From positions 637,465 to 701,464 of the forward strand of contig NZ_VLKC01000001.1 in NCBI RefSeq assembly GCF_007830295.1: a stretch of DNA of 64,000 nucleotides, read 5' to 3'. The position numbers were made by a program, and so were the translations under genes. The DNA comes from Sporomusa sp. KB1 (GTDB lineage Bacteria > Bacillota > Negativicutes > Sporomusales > Sporomusaceae). Each line of letters begins with the position of its first letter. Position 1 is the first letter of the stretch. Shown one piece after another: positions 8,439-17,072 of the stretch. The notes under the pieces were generated by a model. That model was given only the letters and a program-made list of their open reading frames with translations. It had not been told where the DNA came from and made no database searches.

Positions 8439-9725
8439 CTGACTAATCAAGAATTTCTGACTCTTGTCGGCTAAACCATCGCCGCCTACTTTTATAGCTT
8501 CCAGATCTCCATAGATGAACGAAAGCATCGCATGTGGCGCAACCGTTACTTCAACCCCGTACTCAAAACCTTTTACATCATTGATACTGCTGCCTTGAGC
8601 AGGATATGTCCAGTTATTTGGAGCCGATAATGCACCAGTATATTGATGCGAATCAAAACCATTGTCACCTTTCCGGTAACCTACCCATGCACCTGCTGAC
8701 CCTACTGCGAACGGATTTGCACCTTTATATTTTGCCTTAATATACATTCCCTTAGGAGAATTGCCGTCATTTACAGCTTTAGCATTGACTGCAGTGTTTA
8801 CACCATACTCACCTTTCAGGTTGATATTAGGTATCCCGGTATATTCTAATCCCACTGCTTTTGAATTATAATACTCTTTATGTTTATCGGCATTATAAGC
8901 AAATAACATGCTTGTATGCTCGTTCAATTTAAACTGCGTATCGGCTAACAGCCATGAGTAATCTGTTTTTTTACCAGAATAAATAGTTGTTTTTACATCT
9001 TTGCCGAAGCTCACTTTTCCGCCATCCAGGTAGGGCGCACTAAATAATAATCCTTTGCCAATTGTTGGCGCAAATCTTCCTGCGGCCCACTCAAAGTTAC
9101 CATTTTTGCTGGCATAGTACGCTTCCTCAAACTCCATCGGACTATCAGTTCTCGTATCGCCTCCGATAGAGTCATTGCCGATTATCGCGTGAAAATAATG
9201 ATTGCTGTCAAACTTTTTGTCGATAAATACGTACAAAGCAGAGCGGAGTTCCGATTTATCAGCTGGTTGACCAGTATAATACGGGTCACCGCCAAGCGCT
9301 GCGTCAGGTACAAGTGCACGCGGATTCTTGGTCCATTCATGCCTGATTTGTGCAACACCAGTGATTTTCAAACTATTGGCATCTTTATCTTCCAGGTTCT
9401 TAACACGTACACCTAAACCTGACAATTCGTTAGAAAATTCAGTTGATAGCTTCTCCAGTAACGCCTTGTTTTCGGCATTAGCCTTATCTTCCTTCGTTAG
9501 TGCATTAGCCACAATAAGCGCCATTTCATATCTGGTCATAGTTTTATCACCGCGGAAAGTACCGTCGCCAACACCATCGACTATGCCGGCATTAGCTAGT
9601 TTGGTTACGGCATCATACGCCCAGTGCTTAGACGGAAGGTCGCTAAAGCTATTGTTTGCAGCGAAAGCCATATTGGAAATACAGAAAATCATCATAATAA
9701 CTAAAGCAATTAACGGCTTTTTCAT
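8421..9725 (-). CDS. SLH-domain outer-membrane porin
   Basis: 434 residues from ATG 9725 (GGTGGGGG site), with signal peptide MKKPLIALVIMMIFCISNMAFA. One SLH domain follows (FSDLPSKHWAYDAVTKLANAGIVDGVGDGTFRGDKTMTR, about residues 28-75), a short coiled coil (about 85-115), then a beta-rich region ending in aromatic ...SQLTWVF, typical of a barrel. This design, SLH anchored to the cell wall with a C-terminal barrel in the outer membrane, is characteristic of Negativicutes porins and supports the taxonomic call. Its long leader carries the element shared with the UroD-like gene. Confidence 0.9.
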   Translation of the reverse strand: MKKPLIALVIMMIFCISNMAFAANNSFSDLPSKHWAYDAVTKLANAGIVDGVGDGTFRGDKTMTRYEMALIVANALTKEDKANAENKALLEKLSTEFSNELSGLGVRVKNLEDKDANSLKITGVAQIRHEWTKNPRALVPDAALGGDPYYTGQPADKSELRSALYVFIDKKFDSNHYFHAIIGNDSIGGDTRTDSPMEFEEAYYASKNGNFEWAAGRFAPTIGKGLLFSAPYLDGGKVSFGKDVKTTIYSGKKTDYSWLLADTQFKLNEHTSMLFAYNADKHKEYYNSKAVGLEYTGIPNINLKGEYGVNTAVNAKAVNDGNSPKGMYIKAKYKGANPFAVGSAGAWVGYRKGDNGFDSHQYTGALSAPNNWTYPAQGSSINDVKGFEYGVEVTVAPHAMLSFIYGDLEAIKVGGDGLADKSQKFLISQLTWVF

Positions 9726-9979
9726 TATTTCCCCCACCTGTTCTTTTTGTTTTTTTAGATTGTTCTACTGTAGGAAATGTTTACTAGCACGAATCCAATT
9801 ATTGTCATACTGGAATAAGCTGCGTACTAAAAATTGCTGGCTTTCTACATAAATCCCCCCCTGCATTAATTTGATACTAGGTAAGCCTATGCATGAGACA
9901 ACACTGTCATATTCACATAACCTAGTGCAATCTTGCATGCATTTCATATTATATATGTTATCCACATATACCAAGTGTC
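9726..9979 (-). other. Long 5' leader of the SLH porin gene
   Basis: About 250 nt between the putative LysR site and the start codon. It holds the ribosome-binding site and short palindromes such as atgcatgcaag. No riboswitch class or small gene was recognised. A long untranslated leader is possible. Confidence 0.35.
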
Positions 9980-10021
9980 GTCAAATTCCTATAATTCCGA
10001 AAACTATGCCCAACAATCATA
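9980..10021. promoter_or_regulatory. Putative LysR-type operator/promoter element (copy 2)
   Basis: Second copy of the 42-bp element (36 of 42 identical to 7386-7427). On the minus strand it ends in TTGACG, a -35-like box, with TAACAT 18 nt further as a possible -10. It lies 255 bp upstream of the SLH porin start. Confidence 0.55.
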
Positions 10022-10088
10022 CTAAACTTATTTGTTTTTTACTTAAATTGCCAATTTCTTTTTCGACTGGGAGACAGCCTTGATACAA

Positions 10089-10130
10089 AAAAAGTTCTGA
10101 ACCCATTAAATAACGGATTCAGAACTTTTT
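10089..10130 (-). terminator. Terminator of the GntR-corrinoid-DUF1638 operon
   Basis: 13-bp stem (10089-10101 / 10118-10130) flanked by A and T runs, 12 nt beyond the DUF1638 stop codon. Confidence 0.85.
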
Positions 10131-10141
10131 CTTTTGTGTTT

Positions 10142-10855
10142 TTACTTGTTGGCACACAATTGTAAGGCTATATTTTGACTAAACTCCTGCTGATTACTAC
10201 CACTGCAAATATCACTCATTGCAACAGCTTTTCCTGGTTCCAGGATCAAAAATTCCTCATCCCACTCCCCTCGCAGCAGCTTATAAAATAAACGCAGCGA
10301 ACCAGGAATGACTTCATGACACATATTGAGCCGTTCAGCAAGCTCTTGGGTCTGTGGTAATACATTTTCAACCGGATAAGCACCTGTATCAATCAGCATA
10401 AAACGTTTATAATGTCCCAGCAAGATTTTCATTATCTTGGCGGTTCTAGACTGCCCATAGCGCTTGATACAACGGTCATATTCTCTGAGCAGATTATCCT
10501 CATACTCCAACCAACCTTGCGTTAGAAAGTAGGTTCCCATTTCCTTGGTTATATTTTTTCTGGCTTCACACGATCCCAATAGCAAAGGAATGCAGTCATC
10601 CACCTTGGGAAGCACCAGTTTGGTCTTATCAGACTTAATACCAAGCAGACTATTGCCACAATAGCCAAATAACAGTAGGATGACATCAACATTATCAATC
10701 CGATTGATTTCTTCCTGAATTCTGTTATGCAATAATTCAGGTGTTTTGTGTAGTCCGGATTCAACATAAATTATTGGGAAATCTACCCTGGTCTCTTTGA
10801 TTGCCAAGGTAAGTTCCGCCTTGAGTGTCTGGCATGCTAATATTGCCGTCCTCAA
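10142..10855 (-). CDS. DUF1638 protein of corrinoid methyltransferase loci
   Basis: 237 residues with a TTG start after AGGAAG. Features of DUF1638: MRTAILACQTLKAEL, IYVESGLHKTPELLH, LLLFGYCGNSLLG, PKVDDCIPLLLGS, FMLIDTGAYPVE. The several conserved cysteines suggest a metal or corrinoid role. The family is repeatedly found next to methylamine- or methanol-type corrinoid proteins, and here it directly follows one (13-nt gap). The exact reaction is unknown. Confidence 0.85.
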   Translation of the reverse strand: MRTAILACQTLKAELTLAIKETRVDFPIIYVESGLHKTPELLHNRIQEEINRIDNVDVILLLFGYCGNSLLGIKSDKTKLVLPKVDDCIPLLLGSCEARKNITKEMGTYFLTQGWLEYEDNLLREYDRCIKRYGQSRTAKIMKILLGHYKRFMLIDTGAYPVENVLPQTQELAERLNMCHEVIPGSLRLFYKLLRGEWDEEFLILEPGKAVAMSDICSGSNQQEFSQNIALQLCANK

Positions 10856-10868
10856 CTGCTCACTTCCT

Positions 10869-11525
10869 TTACGAAGATTGCATAATTCGCTTATTATTTA
10901 CAAGAATATTCCGACATAATTCGTTTACCTTGGTACAATCAGTAGCCCAATAATCGGCTCCTGTATAGTTTTTTACACTTTCATTGACCAATCCACCAAT
11001 GATGACCGTAGTCCGGGAACGAAGTCCGGCTTCTTTCAACAACGCAATTGTATTTTTCATGGAATCAAAAGCCTCGGTAATAAGTCCAGTTAAACAGACA
11101 ACCCGGCTATTATACTTTTCAATAGCTTCAATAAATTTGGGTCCAGGTACATCAACCCCCAGATCACAGATGTCAAAACCGTTATAACGCATAATACCTG
11201 TTGTGATATTTTTGCCAATATCGTGAATGTCATCTTCCACCGTTCCAAAAATAACAGTGGGATAGGAAACTACAGCTGTAACCACCCGATCTTGATTTAC
11301 CAGGGTCAGCACATCTTTAAAAATTTCAGAAGCCATAATTAGGTCTGATAAAAAATACTCGCCTTTACTGTAAAGCTCGCCTACCCGGTCAGTCCCTATT
11401 CTGATTTCTTCCAATAGAACATAGGGATTAATCCCCATCTGGAGACCTTGTTTAACTAGATTCATCACCATGGTTTCGTCTAGTCTGGCCATAGCACCAA
11501 CTAACATCTTTTGGATTTTTAGCAT
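10869..11525 (-). CDS. Cobalamin-binding corrinoid methyl-carrier protein (MtbC/MtaC-like)
   Basis: 218 residues: N-terminal four-helix cap (about 1-90) and C-terminal Rossmann-type B12-binding domain. The base-off cobalamin motif is DIHDIGKN (about residue 120; the His ligates cobalt), with the later segments GVDVPGPKFIEA, LTGLITEAFDSM and VIIGGLVNES. It carries methyl groups between a substrate-specific methyltransferase and an acceptor methyltransferase. It lies 4 nt after the GntR gene and is followed by DUF1638, an operon. No methyltransferase I gene is adjacent, so the donor is unknown. Confidence 0.92.
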   Translation of the reverse strand: MLKIQKMLVGAMARLDETMVMNLVKQGLQMGINPYVLLEEIRIGTDRVGELYSKGEYFLSDLIMASEIFKDVLTLVNQDRVVTAVVSYPTVIFGTVEDDIHDIGKNITTGIMRYNGFDICDLGVDVPGPKFIEAIEKYNSRVVCLTGLITEAFDSMKNTIALLKEAGLRSRTTVIIGGLVNESVKNYTGADYWATDCTKVNELCRNILVNNKRIMQSS

Positions 11526-11529
11526 AATC

Positions 11530-12258
11530 TCACAACCTTCCTGAAAGTGGGTATGAGGTAGCCTTTAATTCAAATCGGTCTTTGTGACAAACCATAATGG
11601 ATACACCCAGCGGTTTGTCCTCTTTAGCATAAATAACTTGTTTTACTACCAATGCCGGTAGTACTTCCTCTGCTTCTAACAATTTAGCCTGCTCAGCAGA
11701 CAAAACTGCCACCGATATTACCATATCATTGCGAACAGGTACACTATCCTGATGTTTAGCAACCAATTCAGGGAAATCCGCATATTCCAGTTGTGTTTCC
11801 AAAAGTGGTTTTCCTTTTTGGTACCGCAGAAACTTTTCCTCAATAGCCACAGGTAACTGATCTTTGAACAGTAAGCGTTTTACTGCAATAACATTGGTCT
11901 CCCCGGAAAGGCCCAATTCATGAGCTAATTCCAAGTTATTACGAATTAAGTTGACGCTTACAAGCTTATACCGTAGCTGCTCTTTGCTGACACCACTGTT
12001 CGTTAGATCAATAACCAACTGATTTAGGCGGGGACGGGTAACAAAACTGCCTTTGCCTTTAACTGTAGCAATTAAACCAGCCTCTGCCAGCAGGGCTATG
12101 CCTTGCCGTACAGTCATCCGGCTTATGGCGTATTGCTCGCCGAGCTGTGCTTCTGTCGGAATCAAATCCCCGTCTTTTAACACACCAGCTTCAATTTGCT
12201 GTTTTATGTCGTCAGCCAAACGATAATAAACCGGTATCAGGTTCTCACGACTTCTCAT
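11530..12258 (-). CDS. GntR/HutC-family regulator (UTRA domain)
   Basis: 242 residues. N-terminal winged helix (YYRLADDIKQQIEAG, IPTEAQLGEQYAISRMTVRQGIALLAEAGLI) and C-terminal UTRA ligand-binding domain (VKRLLFKDQLPVAIEEKFLR...). Start after AAGGAAGG. First gene of the corrinoid operon. A 14-bp motif 42 bp upstream is repeated before DUF2284, suggesting auto-regulation plus control of DUF2284. The ligand is unknown. Confidence 0.93.
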   Translation of the reverse strand: MRSRENLIPVYYRLADDIKQQIEAGVLKDGDLIPTEAQLGEQYAISRMTVRQGIALLAEAGLIATVKGKGSFVTRPRLNQLVIDLTNSGVSKEQLRYKLVSVNLIRNNLELAHELGLSGETNVIAVKRLLFKDQLPVAIEEKFLRYQKGKPLLETQLEYADFPELVAKHQDSVPVRNDMVISVAVLSAEQAKLLEAEEVLPALVVKQVIYAKEDKPLGVSIMVCHKDRFELKATSYPLSGRL

Positions 12259-12300
12259 AGTACCCTTCCTTCGAAAGCCAACACTGTCTATTTAGCGATC

Positions 12301-12314
12301 TATACATCTATATA
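12301..12314. promoter_or_regulatory. Putative GntR-type operator (copy 2)
   Basis: tatacatctatata, identical to 5988-6001, in the promoter region of the gntR-corrinoid-DUF1638 operon. Confidence 0.5.
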
Positions 12315-12390
12315 TAGTTTACACGAAAGCTAATACGTGTGTCAATTTTTCATTACATAGCTAAAAATATTCGAACCTGTTAATGAAGAA

Positions 12391-12427
12391 AGCCTTGGAA
12401 TCCTGACTTTGTCAGGTTCCAAGGCTT
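12391..12427 (-). terminator. Terminator of the his operon
   Basis: Long hairpin (12391-12407 with 12411-12427, one bulge, 3-nt loop), 43 nt beyond the hisIE stop. The T-rich tail on the minus strand is moderate. Confidence 0.75.
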
Positions 12428-12469
12428 CCTCGGCTACAAATCGGTAGCAAAAAAATATATAGCTAGCTA

Positions 12470-13123
12470 TTATTTCCGGCGTTTTTTCAGTTCCTCAAAC
12501 AGCTCACTTGGCGTAATATTGTGGTTGGCTAAGAGTACCAGGCAGTGATACCAAAGATCAGCCATTTCATACAGAATCTCAGCTTTGTCGTTATTCTTCG
12601 ATGCGATAATGGTTTCGGCGGCTTCTTCACCGACTTTTTTCAGAATCTTATCCTGTCCTTTTTCAAACAGGTAATTGGTATAAGAGCCCTCTTTAGGGTT
12701 ATGCTTGCGGTCGTTGATGACATTGTAAAGCTCATATAATACGCCAGCCAGCGGCTCTTTATATACTTTATCCGGATCAAACAGTTTTGCCGCCTGCTCG
12801 GTATCAGCATCCAGCCTGCGGCTAAAGCAGGAGAATGTTCCTTCATGACAAGCTGCTCCGGTTTGACTTACTTTAACTAAAATAGTGTCTGCGTCACAGT
12901 CATAATACATTTCTTTTACAGTCTGTACATGGCCGGAGGTTTCACCTTTCTGCCAGAGCGCACGGCGGCTGCGGCTATAAAACCAGGTTACACCGCTTTC
13001 CAGTGTTTTGCTCAATGCCTCGGCATTCATGTAGGCTAGCATCAACACCGTTCCGGTAACTTCATCTTGAATAATTGCCGGCACTAGGCCGTTAGCATCA
13101 TATTTTATGGTATCTATATTCAT
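12470..13123 (-). CDS. hisIE: Bifunctional PR-AMP cyclohydrolase / PR-ATP pyrophosphohydrolase
   Basis: 217 residues, a HisI-HisE fusion for steps 2 and 3 of histidine synthesis. The HisI half carries [19 protein letters not shown], the metal motif DCDADT and the Cys-rich [10 protein letters not shown]. The HisE half (about 110-217) has [23 protein letters not shown] and [14 protein letters not shown]. Last gene of the operon; its start overlaps the hisF stop. Confidence 0.97.
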   Translation of the reverse strand: MNIDTIKYDANGLVPAIIQDEVTGTVLMLAYMNAEALSKTLESGVTWFYSRSRRALWQKGETSGHVQTVKEMYYDCDADTILVKVSQTGAACHEGTFSCFSRRLDADTEQAAKLFDPDKVYKEPLAGVLYELYNVINDRKHNPKEGSYTNYLFEKGQDKILKKVGEEAAETIIASKNNDKAEILYEMADLWYHCLVLLANHNITPSELFEELKKRRK

Positions 13124-13878
13124 AATCTCATTTCTACCCCCCGTGATCTAAGATATTCTTTAACCTGCCCGACAGTAAATTGACCATAATGGAACACCGA
13201 CGCTGCCAGTACCGCATCGGCCTTCCCGGCTGTTAATACGTCATAAAAATGTTCCATCTCGCCTGCACCACCAGACGCAATAACCGGTACATTGACAGCC
13301 TCAGATACTGCCTTGGTAAGGAGAATATCATAGCCATCTTTGGTGCCGTCTTTATCCATACTTGTTAGGAGAATTTCTCCGGCTCCCAGCTCAGTAGCCC
13401 GCTTGACCCATTCTAACACATCAATGCCTGTCGGCGTCCGGCCACCATTAACATAGACTTCCCAGGTATCCTGGCCGGACTTGCGAGCATCGACGGCCAG
13501 CACAATACACTGGCGGCCAAAACGTTTAGCACCTTCGGCCAAGAGTTCCGGATTTTTGACAGCTGCCGTATTAAGGGAAACCTTATCGGCTCCGGCTTTA
13601 AGCATTGTCCTGATATCCTCTACCGTACGGATACCACCACCCACAGTAAAAGGAATAAATACTTCAGCAGCTACCTGCTCCACTACATCTACTATGGTCT
13701 TACGCTTATCAGAGGAAGCTGTGATGTCTAAAAAAACCAGTTCATCAGCTAGTTTACCATCATATACCTTAGCTAGTTCCACCGGGTCGCCAGCATCCCG
13801 TAAACCAACGAAATTTGTGCCTTTTACCACCCGCCCGTCTTTGACATCCAGACAGGGAATAATTCGTTTGGTATACAT
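13120..13878 (-). CDS. hisF: Imidazole glycerol phosphate synthase, cyclase subunit
   Basis: 252 residues, (beta-alpha)8 barrel. Catalytic Asp in [15 protein letters not shown] and the second Asp in [15 protein letters not shown]; phosphate-binding VGGGIR and ASGGAG. Partners with HisH to form IGP and AICAR. Overlaps hisA by 1 nt and hisIE by 4 nt. Confidence 0.97.
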   Translation of the reverse strand: MYTKRIIPCLDVKDGRVVKGTNFVGLRDAGDPVELAKVYDGKLADELVFLDITASSDKRKTIVDVVEQVAAEVFIPFTVGGGIRTVEDIRTMLKAGADKVSLNTAAVKNPELLAEGAKRFGRQCIVLAVDARKSGQDTWEVYVNGGRTPTGIDVLEWVKRATELGAGEILLTSMDKDGTKDGYDILLTKAVSEAVNVPVIASGGAGEMEHFYDVLTAGKADAVLAASVFHYGQFTVGQVKEYLRSRGVEMRL

Positions 13879-14615
13879 TAAGCTCTGCCCTCCTTGGCCA
13901 GACGAATAGCGGCTGCTACATCAACGGCACCCGTGTAGATGGCTTTGCCGACAATAACACCCTCAATACCGCCCTCAGTATTAGCTGCTTGGAGGGCCGT
14001 AATATCGTCAGTACTTTTCACCCCGCCAGAGGCAATAACCGGAATACCGGCTGCCTTAGCCAGCGAGGCGGTTGCCGCCACATTAACACCCTGCAGAGTG
14101 CCATCCCGTGATATATCAGTGTAAATAATGCGAGCCACACCAGCATCAGCCATCTTCTTGGCTAGTTCCTCTGCGCCCACACCGCCGGATACTTCCCAGC
14201 CATCTACAGCCGCCTGACCATCGCGTGCGTCAATACCCACAACAATCTGACTGCCAAAATGGCGGCAGGCCTCCCGTACCAGTTCGGGGCTACGGACAGC
14301 AACAGAACCTAGAATTACCCGGCTAACACCAGCTTTAAGTACTTGTTCTATATTGGCAAGTGTACGAATACCGCCGCCTAGTTGTACCGGAATATTCACT
14401 GTCTCTACGATAGTGCTGACTACTTCAAGATTAACCGATTTGCCGGCTAATGCGCCGTCCAAGTCAACGACATGAAGGTACTCGGCCCCGGCAGCCGCCC
14501 ATTTGCGAGCCATATCAGCAGGATTATCGGCAAATACTGTTTCCTTATCAAAACGTCCCTCAGTGAGACGAACACAGCGTCCACCGCGAATATCGATTGC
14601 TGGGAAGATAATCAT
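13878..14615 (-). CDS. hisA: Phosphoribosylformimino-5-aminoimidazole carboxamide ribotide isomerase
   Basis: 245 residues, barrel with catalytic Asp8 ([14 protein letters not shown]) and the second catalytic Asp in [15 protein letters not shown]; phosphate site LGGGIR. Paralogous to hisF. Separated from hisH by a 160-bp gap that contains a palindromic repeat, the only sizeable gap in the operon. GAGGAG site before ATG. Confidence 0.97.
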   Translation of the reverse strand: MIIFPAIDIRGGRCVRLTEGRFDKETVFADNPADMARKWAAAGAEYLHVVDLDGALAGKSVNLEVVSTIVETVNIPVQLGGGIRTLANIEQVLKAGVSRVILGSVAVRSPELVREACRHFGSQIVVGIDARDGQAAVDGWEVSGGVGAEELAKKMADAGVARIIYTDISRDGTLQGVNVAATASLAKAAGIPVIASGGVKSTDDITALQAANTEGGIEGVIVGKAIYTGAVDVAAAIRLAKEGRA

Positions 14616-14630
14616 AATCTCAACTCCTCC

Positions 14631-14754
14631 GAGACTGTCCCCAAACGCTCATCTGCGTTGTTGCTCCTGCGAGCGCTCGCTCAACGTACCAACCCAGTAC
14701 GCCTTCGCTCCCGTTCTTGTCGCGCCTAGCATCTAAGCATTTGGGACCAGTCTC
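14631..14754. repeat. MITE-like palindromic element inside the his operon
   Basis: 124 bp bounded by imperfect terminal inverted repeats (gagactgtccccaaacgc at one end, the complement of gcatttgggaccagtctc at the other), with an internal partly self-complementary, GC-rich core. No coding capacity. It fills the only large intergenic gap of the operon, between hisH and hisA. It looks like a small non-autonomous or REP-type element. Genome copy number cannot be judged from this window. Confidence 0.65.
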
Positions 14755-14775
14755 ATATATTAAGGTAGTGTGTTT

Positions 14776-15411
14776 CTAAACACACTTTAAAAAGTTAGCC
14801 AAAATAGCCAACCCTGTTGCACTTGATTTTTCGGGATGGAACTGCACAGCCTGCACATTGCCACAGCCGACAGCAGCTGTAATAGCGCTGCCATACTCAG
14901 CCACAGCGGTAACAACGTCCTGCTTCTCCGGCACAGCATGATAGCTATGAACGAAATAGACATAAGGGTTTGCCGGCAGTCCGGCAAATAACGGACTTGG
15001 TGTTTTAAACGCCAAGCTGTTCCAACCCATATGGGGAATCTTAAGGGCAGGAGCAATAATTTTTTGTACCATTCCTGGCAAAATTCCCAGTCCTGGCACA
15101 CCAGTGTCTTCTTCGCTGCCATCAAATAACAATTGCAGCCCCAGGCAAATGCCAAGAAAAGGTGTGCCCCGCCCAGCCACTTCTTTAATAGTAGCAACAA
15201 GGCCATAGCTATTCAAATTAGCCATACAATCACCAAAAGCCCCTACCCCGGGCAGTACTACCTTGGCGGCACTACTGATGACTGCCGGATCGCTGGTAAC
15301 AACAATAGTATATTGACCATCATTTTCGGCGTTTAACTTGGCTAAGGCTTTGGACACACTGTGCAGGTTGCCCATACCATAATCAATAATTGCTAAGGTC
15401 TTAAGCGCCAT
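14776..15411 (-). CDS. hisH: Imidazole glycerol phosphate synthase, glutaminase subunit
   Basis: 211 residues from ATG 15411 (GGAGG at 7 nt; a GTG at 15414 is also possible). Class I glutamine amidotransferase: nucleophile Cys in FLGICLGLQLLF, His and Glu in QFHPEKSS. Supplies ammonia to HisF. Confidence 0.97.
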   Translation of the reverse strand: MALKTLAIIDYGMGNLHSVSKALAKLNAENDGQYTIVVTSDPAVISSAAKVVLPGVGAFGDCMANLNSYGLVATIKEVAGRGTPFLGICLGLQLLFDGSEEDTGVPGLGILPGMVQKIIAPALKIPHMGWNSLAFKTPSPLFAGLPANPYVYFVHSYHAVPEKQDVVTAVAEYGSAITAAVGCGNVQAVQFHPEKSSATGLAILANFLKCV

Positions 15412-15443
15412 CACTGCGCCTCCTTTATTCTAATAACCTTCCC

Positions 15444-16031
15444 CTACAACATTCCTTTAGTTGACATTACACCTTTAATCCTGTCATCCTGCCGTGTAGC
15501 TTCATCCAGTGCCCGACCCAACGCCTTGAAGATAGCTTCAATACTATGATGGGTATTCTTGCCTGATAAGAGCTTCACATGCAAAGTAAGTCCGGCATGA
15601 ACACTGAGGGCCCGCAAAAATTCTTCCGTTAACTCACTGTCAAACTGACCGACTTGCTCATTGGGCAAAGTGGCATCAAAAACCAGAAAAGGCCTGCCGC
15701 TAATATCAAGTGACACCATGGCCAGCGCTTCATCCATAGGTACAAAGGCTGTACCATAACGCTTTATTCCAGCTTTGTCACCCAAGGCTTGGGCCAAGGC
15801 CTGCCCAAGGACAATGCCGGTGTCTTCCACCGTGTGATGCCCGTCCACATATATATCGCCCTTTGCTGCCACCGTCAAATCAAATAGTCCGTGTTTGCTG
15901 AATAAAATCAGCATATGATCAAAAAAACCAATACCTGTGGCAATTTGCGACTGGCCGCAGCCGTCAAGATTCAATGATATTTCTATGGCGGTCTCCCCGG
16001 TGACTCGTTCCAGGCTAGCAGTACGGATCAT
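15444..16031 (-). CDS. hisB: Imidazoleglycerol-phosphate dehydratase
   Basis: 195 residues, monofunctional as usual in Firmicutes. Duplicated metal motifs FFDHML and DGHHTVED, later SVHAGLTLH and [15 protein letters not shown]. Overlaps hisC by 4 nt. Confidence 0.97.
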   Translation of the reverse strand: MIRTASLERVTGETAIEISLNLDGCGQSQIATGIGFFDHMLILFSKHGLFDLTVAAKGDIYVDGHHTVEDTGIVLGQALAQALGDKAGIKRYGTAFVPMDEALAMVSLDISGRPFLVFDATLPNEQVGQFDSELTEEFLRALSVHAGLTLHVKLLSGKNTHHSIEAIFKALGRALDEATRQDDRIKGVMSTKGML

Positions 16032-17071
16032 GCAGTAACAGCCTCCAATACAGCCTTGTTTTCGTCCGGTGTTCCTATGCCAATCCGGATACAGTCAGTA
16101 AGTCCTGGTGCAGTACTAAAATCGCGAATGCCAATGCCCCGGGCACTCAGACGCGCAACCATAGCTGCCATAGTATCACTCTTGATTAGCAGAAAATTAG
16201 TTTGAGACGGATATACCGTTACACCAGCAATAGCACCAAGCGCTGCTGTCATGCGCTCCCGTTCACGGCTATTTTCAGCCAGGCTGACCGCAAATTCCTG
16301 ACGCATGTTATATACGATCTCGGCTGTTGCCAATGTTAAGGCATTTACATTGTAAGGTAACAATACTTTACCGATAGTTTGGGCAATGTCTTCACCGGCT
16401 AAAAGATAACCCACCCTGGCAGCTGCCAGGCCATAGGCTTTGGAAAAGGTGCGGGCAATGGCAAGATTCGGATATTTTCCCAGCAAATTCACCGACGATT
16501 TTCCGTAAAACTCATGATAAGCTTCGTCAACAACCACCAGACTCTTGGTATTGGCAACAATATATTCAATCTGCGCCGGCGGCAATACCACACCTGTTGG
16601 GTTGTTGGGATTACATAGCAAGACCACGCTGGCTGCTGCTTCATTTGCTGCTGCCAGCAGTTTATCAGCATCAAGGGTGTAATCGGCATTGAGTGCAACA
16701 GGCACAGGTTGGCTGTCTGCCAGCTTAGCATAAATGCCGTACATGGAAAACGAGGGACTGGGATACACAATACTGCGACCAGCACCGCCAAAGGCATAGC
16801 ACAGTGCCTCTAAAATTTCACTGGAGCCATTACCGATAAGTACATTAGCCGCTGTTAAGCCAAAACCAGCAGCAATAGTTTCTTTTAGGGACTGGGCGCT
16901 AATTTCAGGATAGCGGTTAAATGGCAATGCTGCCAGTTTTTCAATGACCTTGGTTTTAATAGCCTGTGGCATATCATTCGGATTCTCATTGGCATCAAGT
17001 CTGATAGGCCACTGAATTTCTTCCACAGAATATGGTTTTAAAACTTCTAACCCACTACGGGGTACAAACAT
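16028..17071 (-). CDS. hisC: Histidinol-phosphate aminotransferase
   Basis: 347 residues, PLP fold type I. N-terminal [38 protein letters not shown] lysine in [18 protein letters not shown]-terminal Arg in IRIGIG. Directly follows hisD (1-nt gap). Confidence 0.97.
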   Translation of the reverse strand: MFVPRSGLEVLKPYSVEEIQWPIRLDANENPNDMPQAIKTKVIEKLAALPFNRYPEISAQSLKETIAAGFGLTAANVLIGNGSSEILEALCYAFGGAGRSIVYPSPSFSMYGIYAKLADSQPVPVALNADYTLDADKLLAAANEAAASVVLLCNPNNPTGVVLPPAQIEYIVANTKSLVVVDEAYHEFYGKSSVNLLGKYPNLAIARTFSKAYGLAAARVGYLLAGEDIAQTIGKVLLPYNVNALTLATAEIVYNMRQEFAVSLAENSRERERMTAALGAIAGVTVYPSQTNFLLIKSDTMAAMVARLSARGIGIRDFSTAPGLTDCIRIGIGTPDENKAVLEAVTA

Positions 17072-17072
17072 C

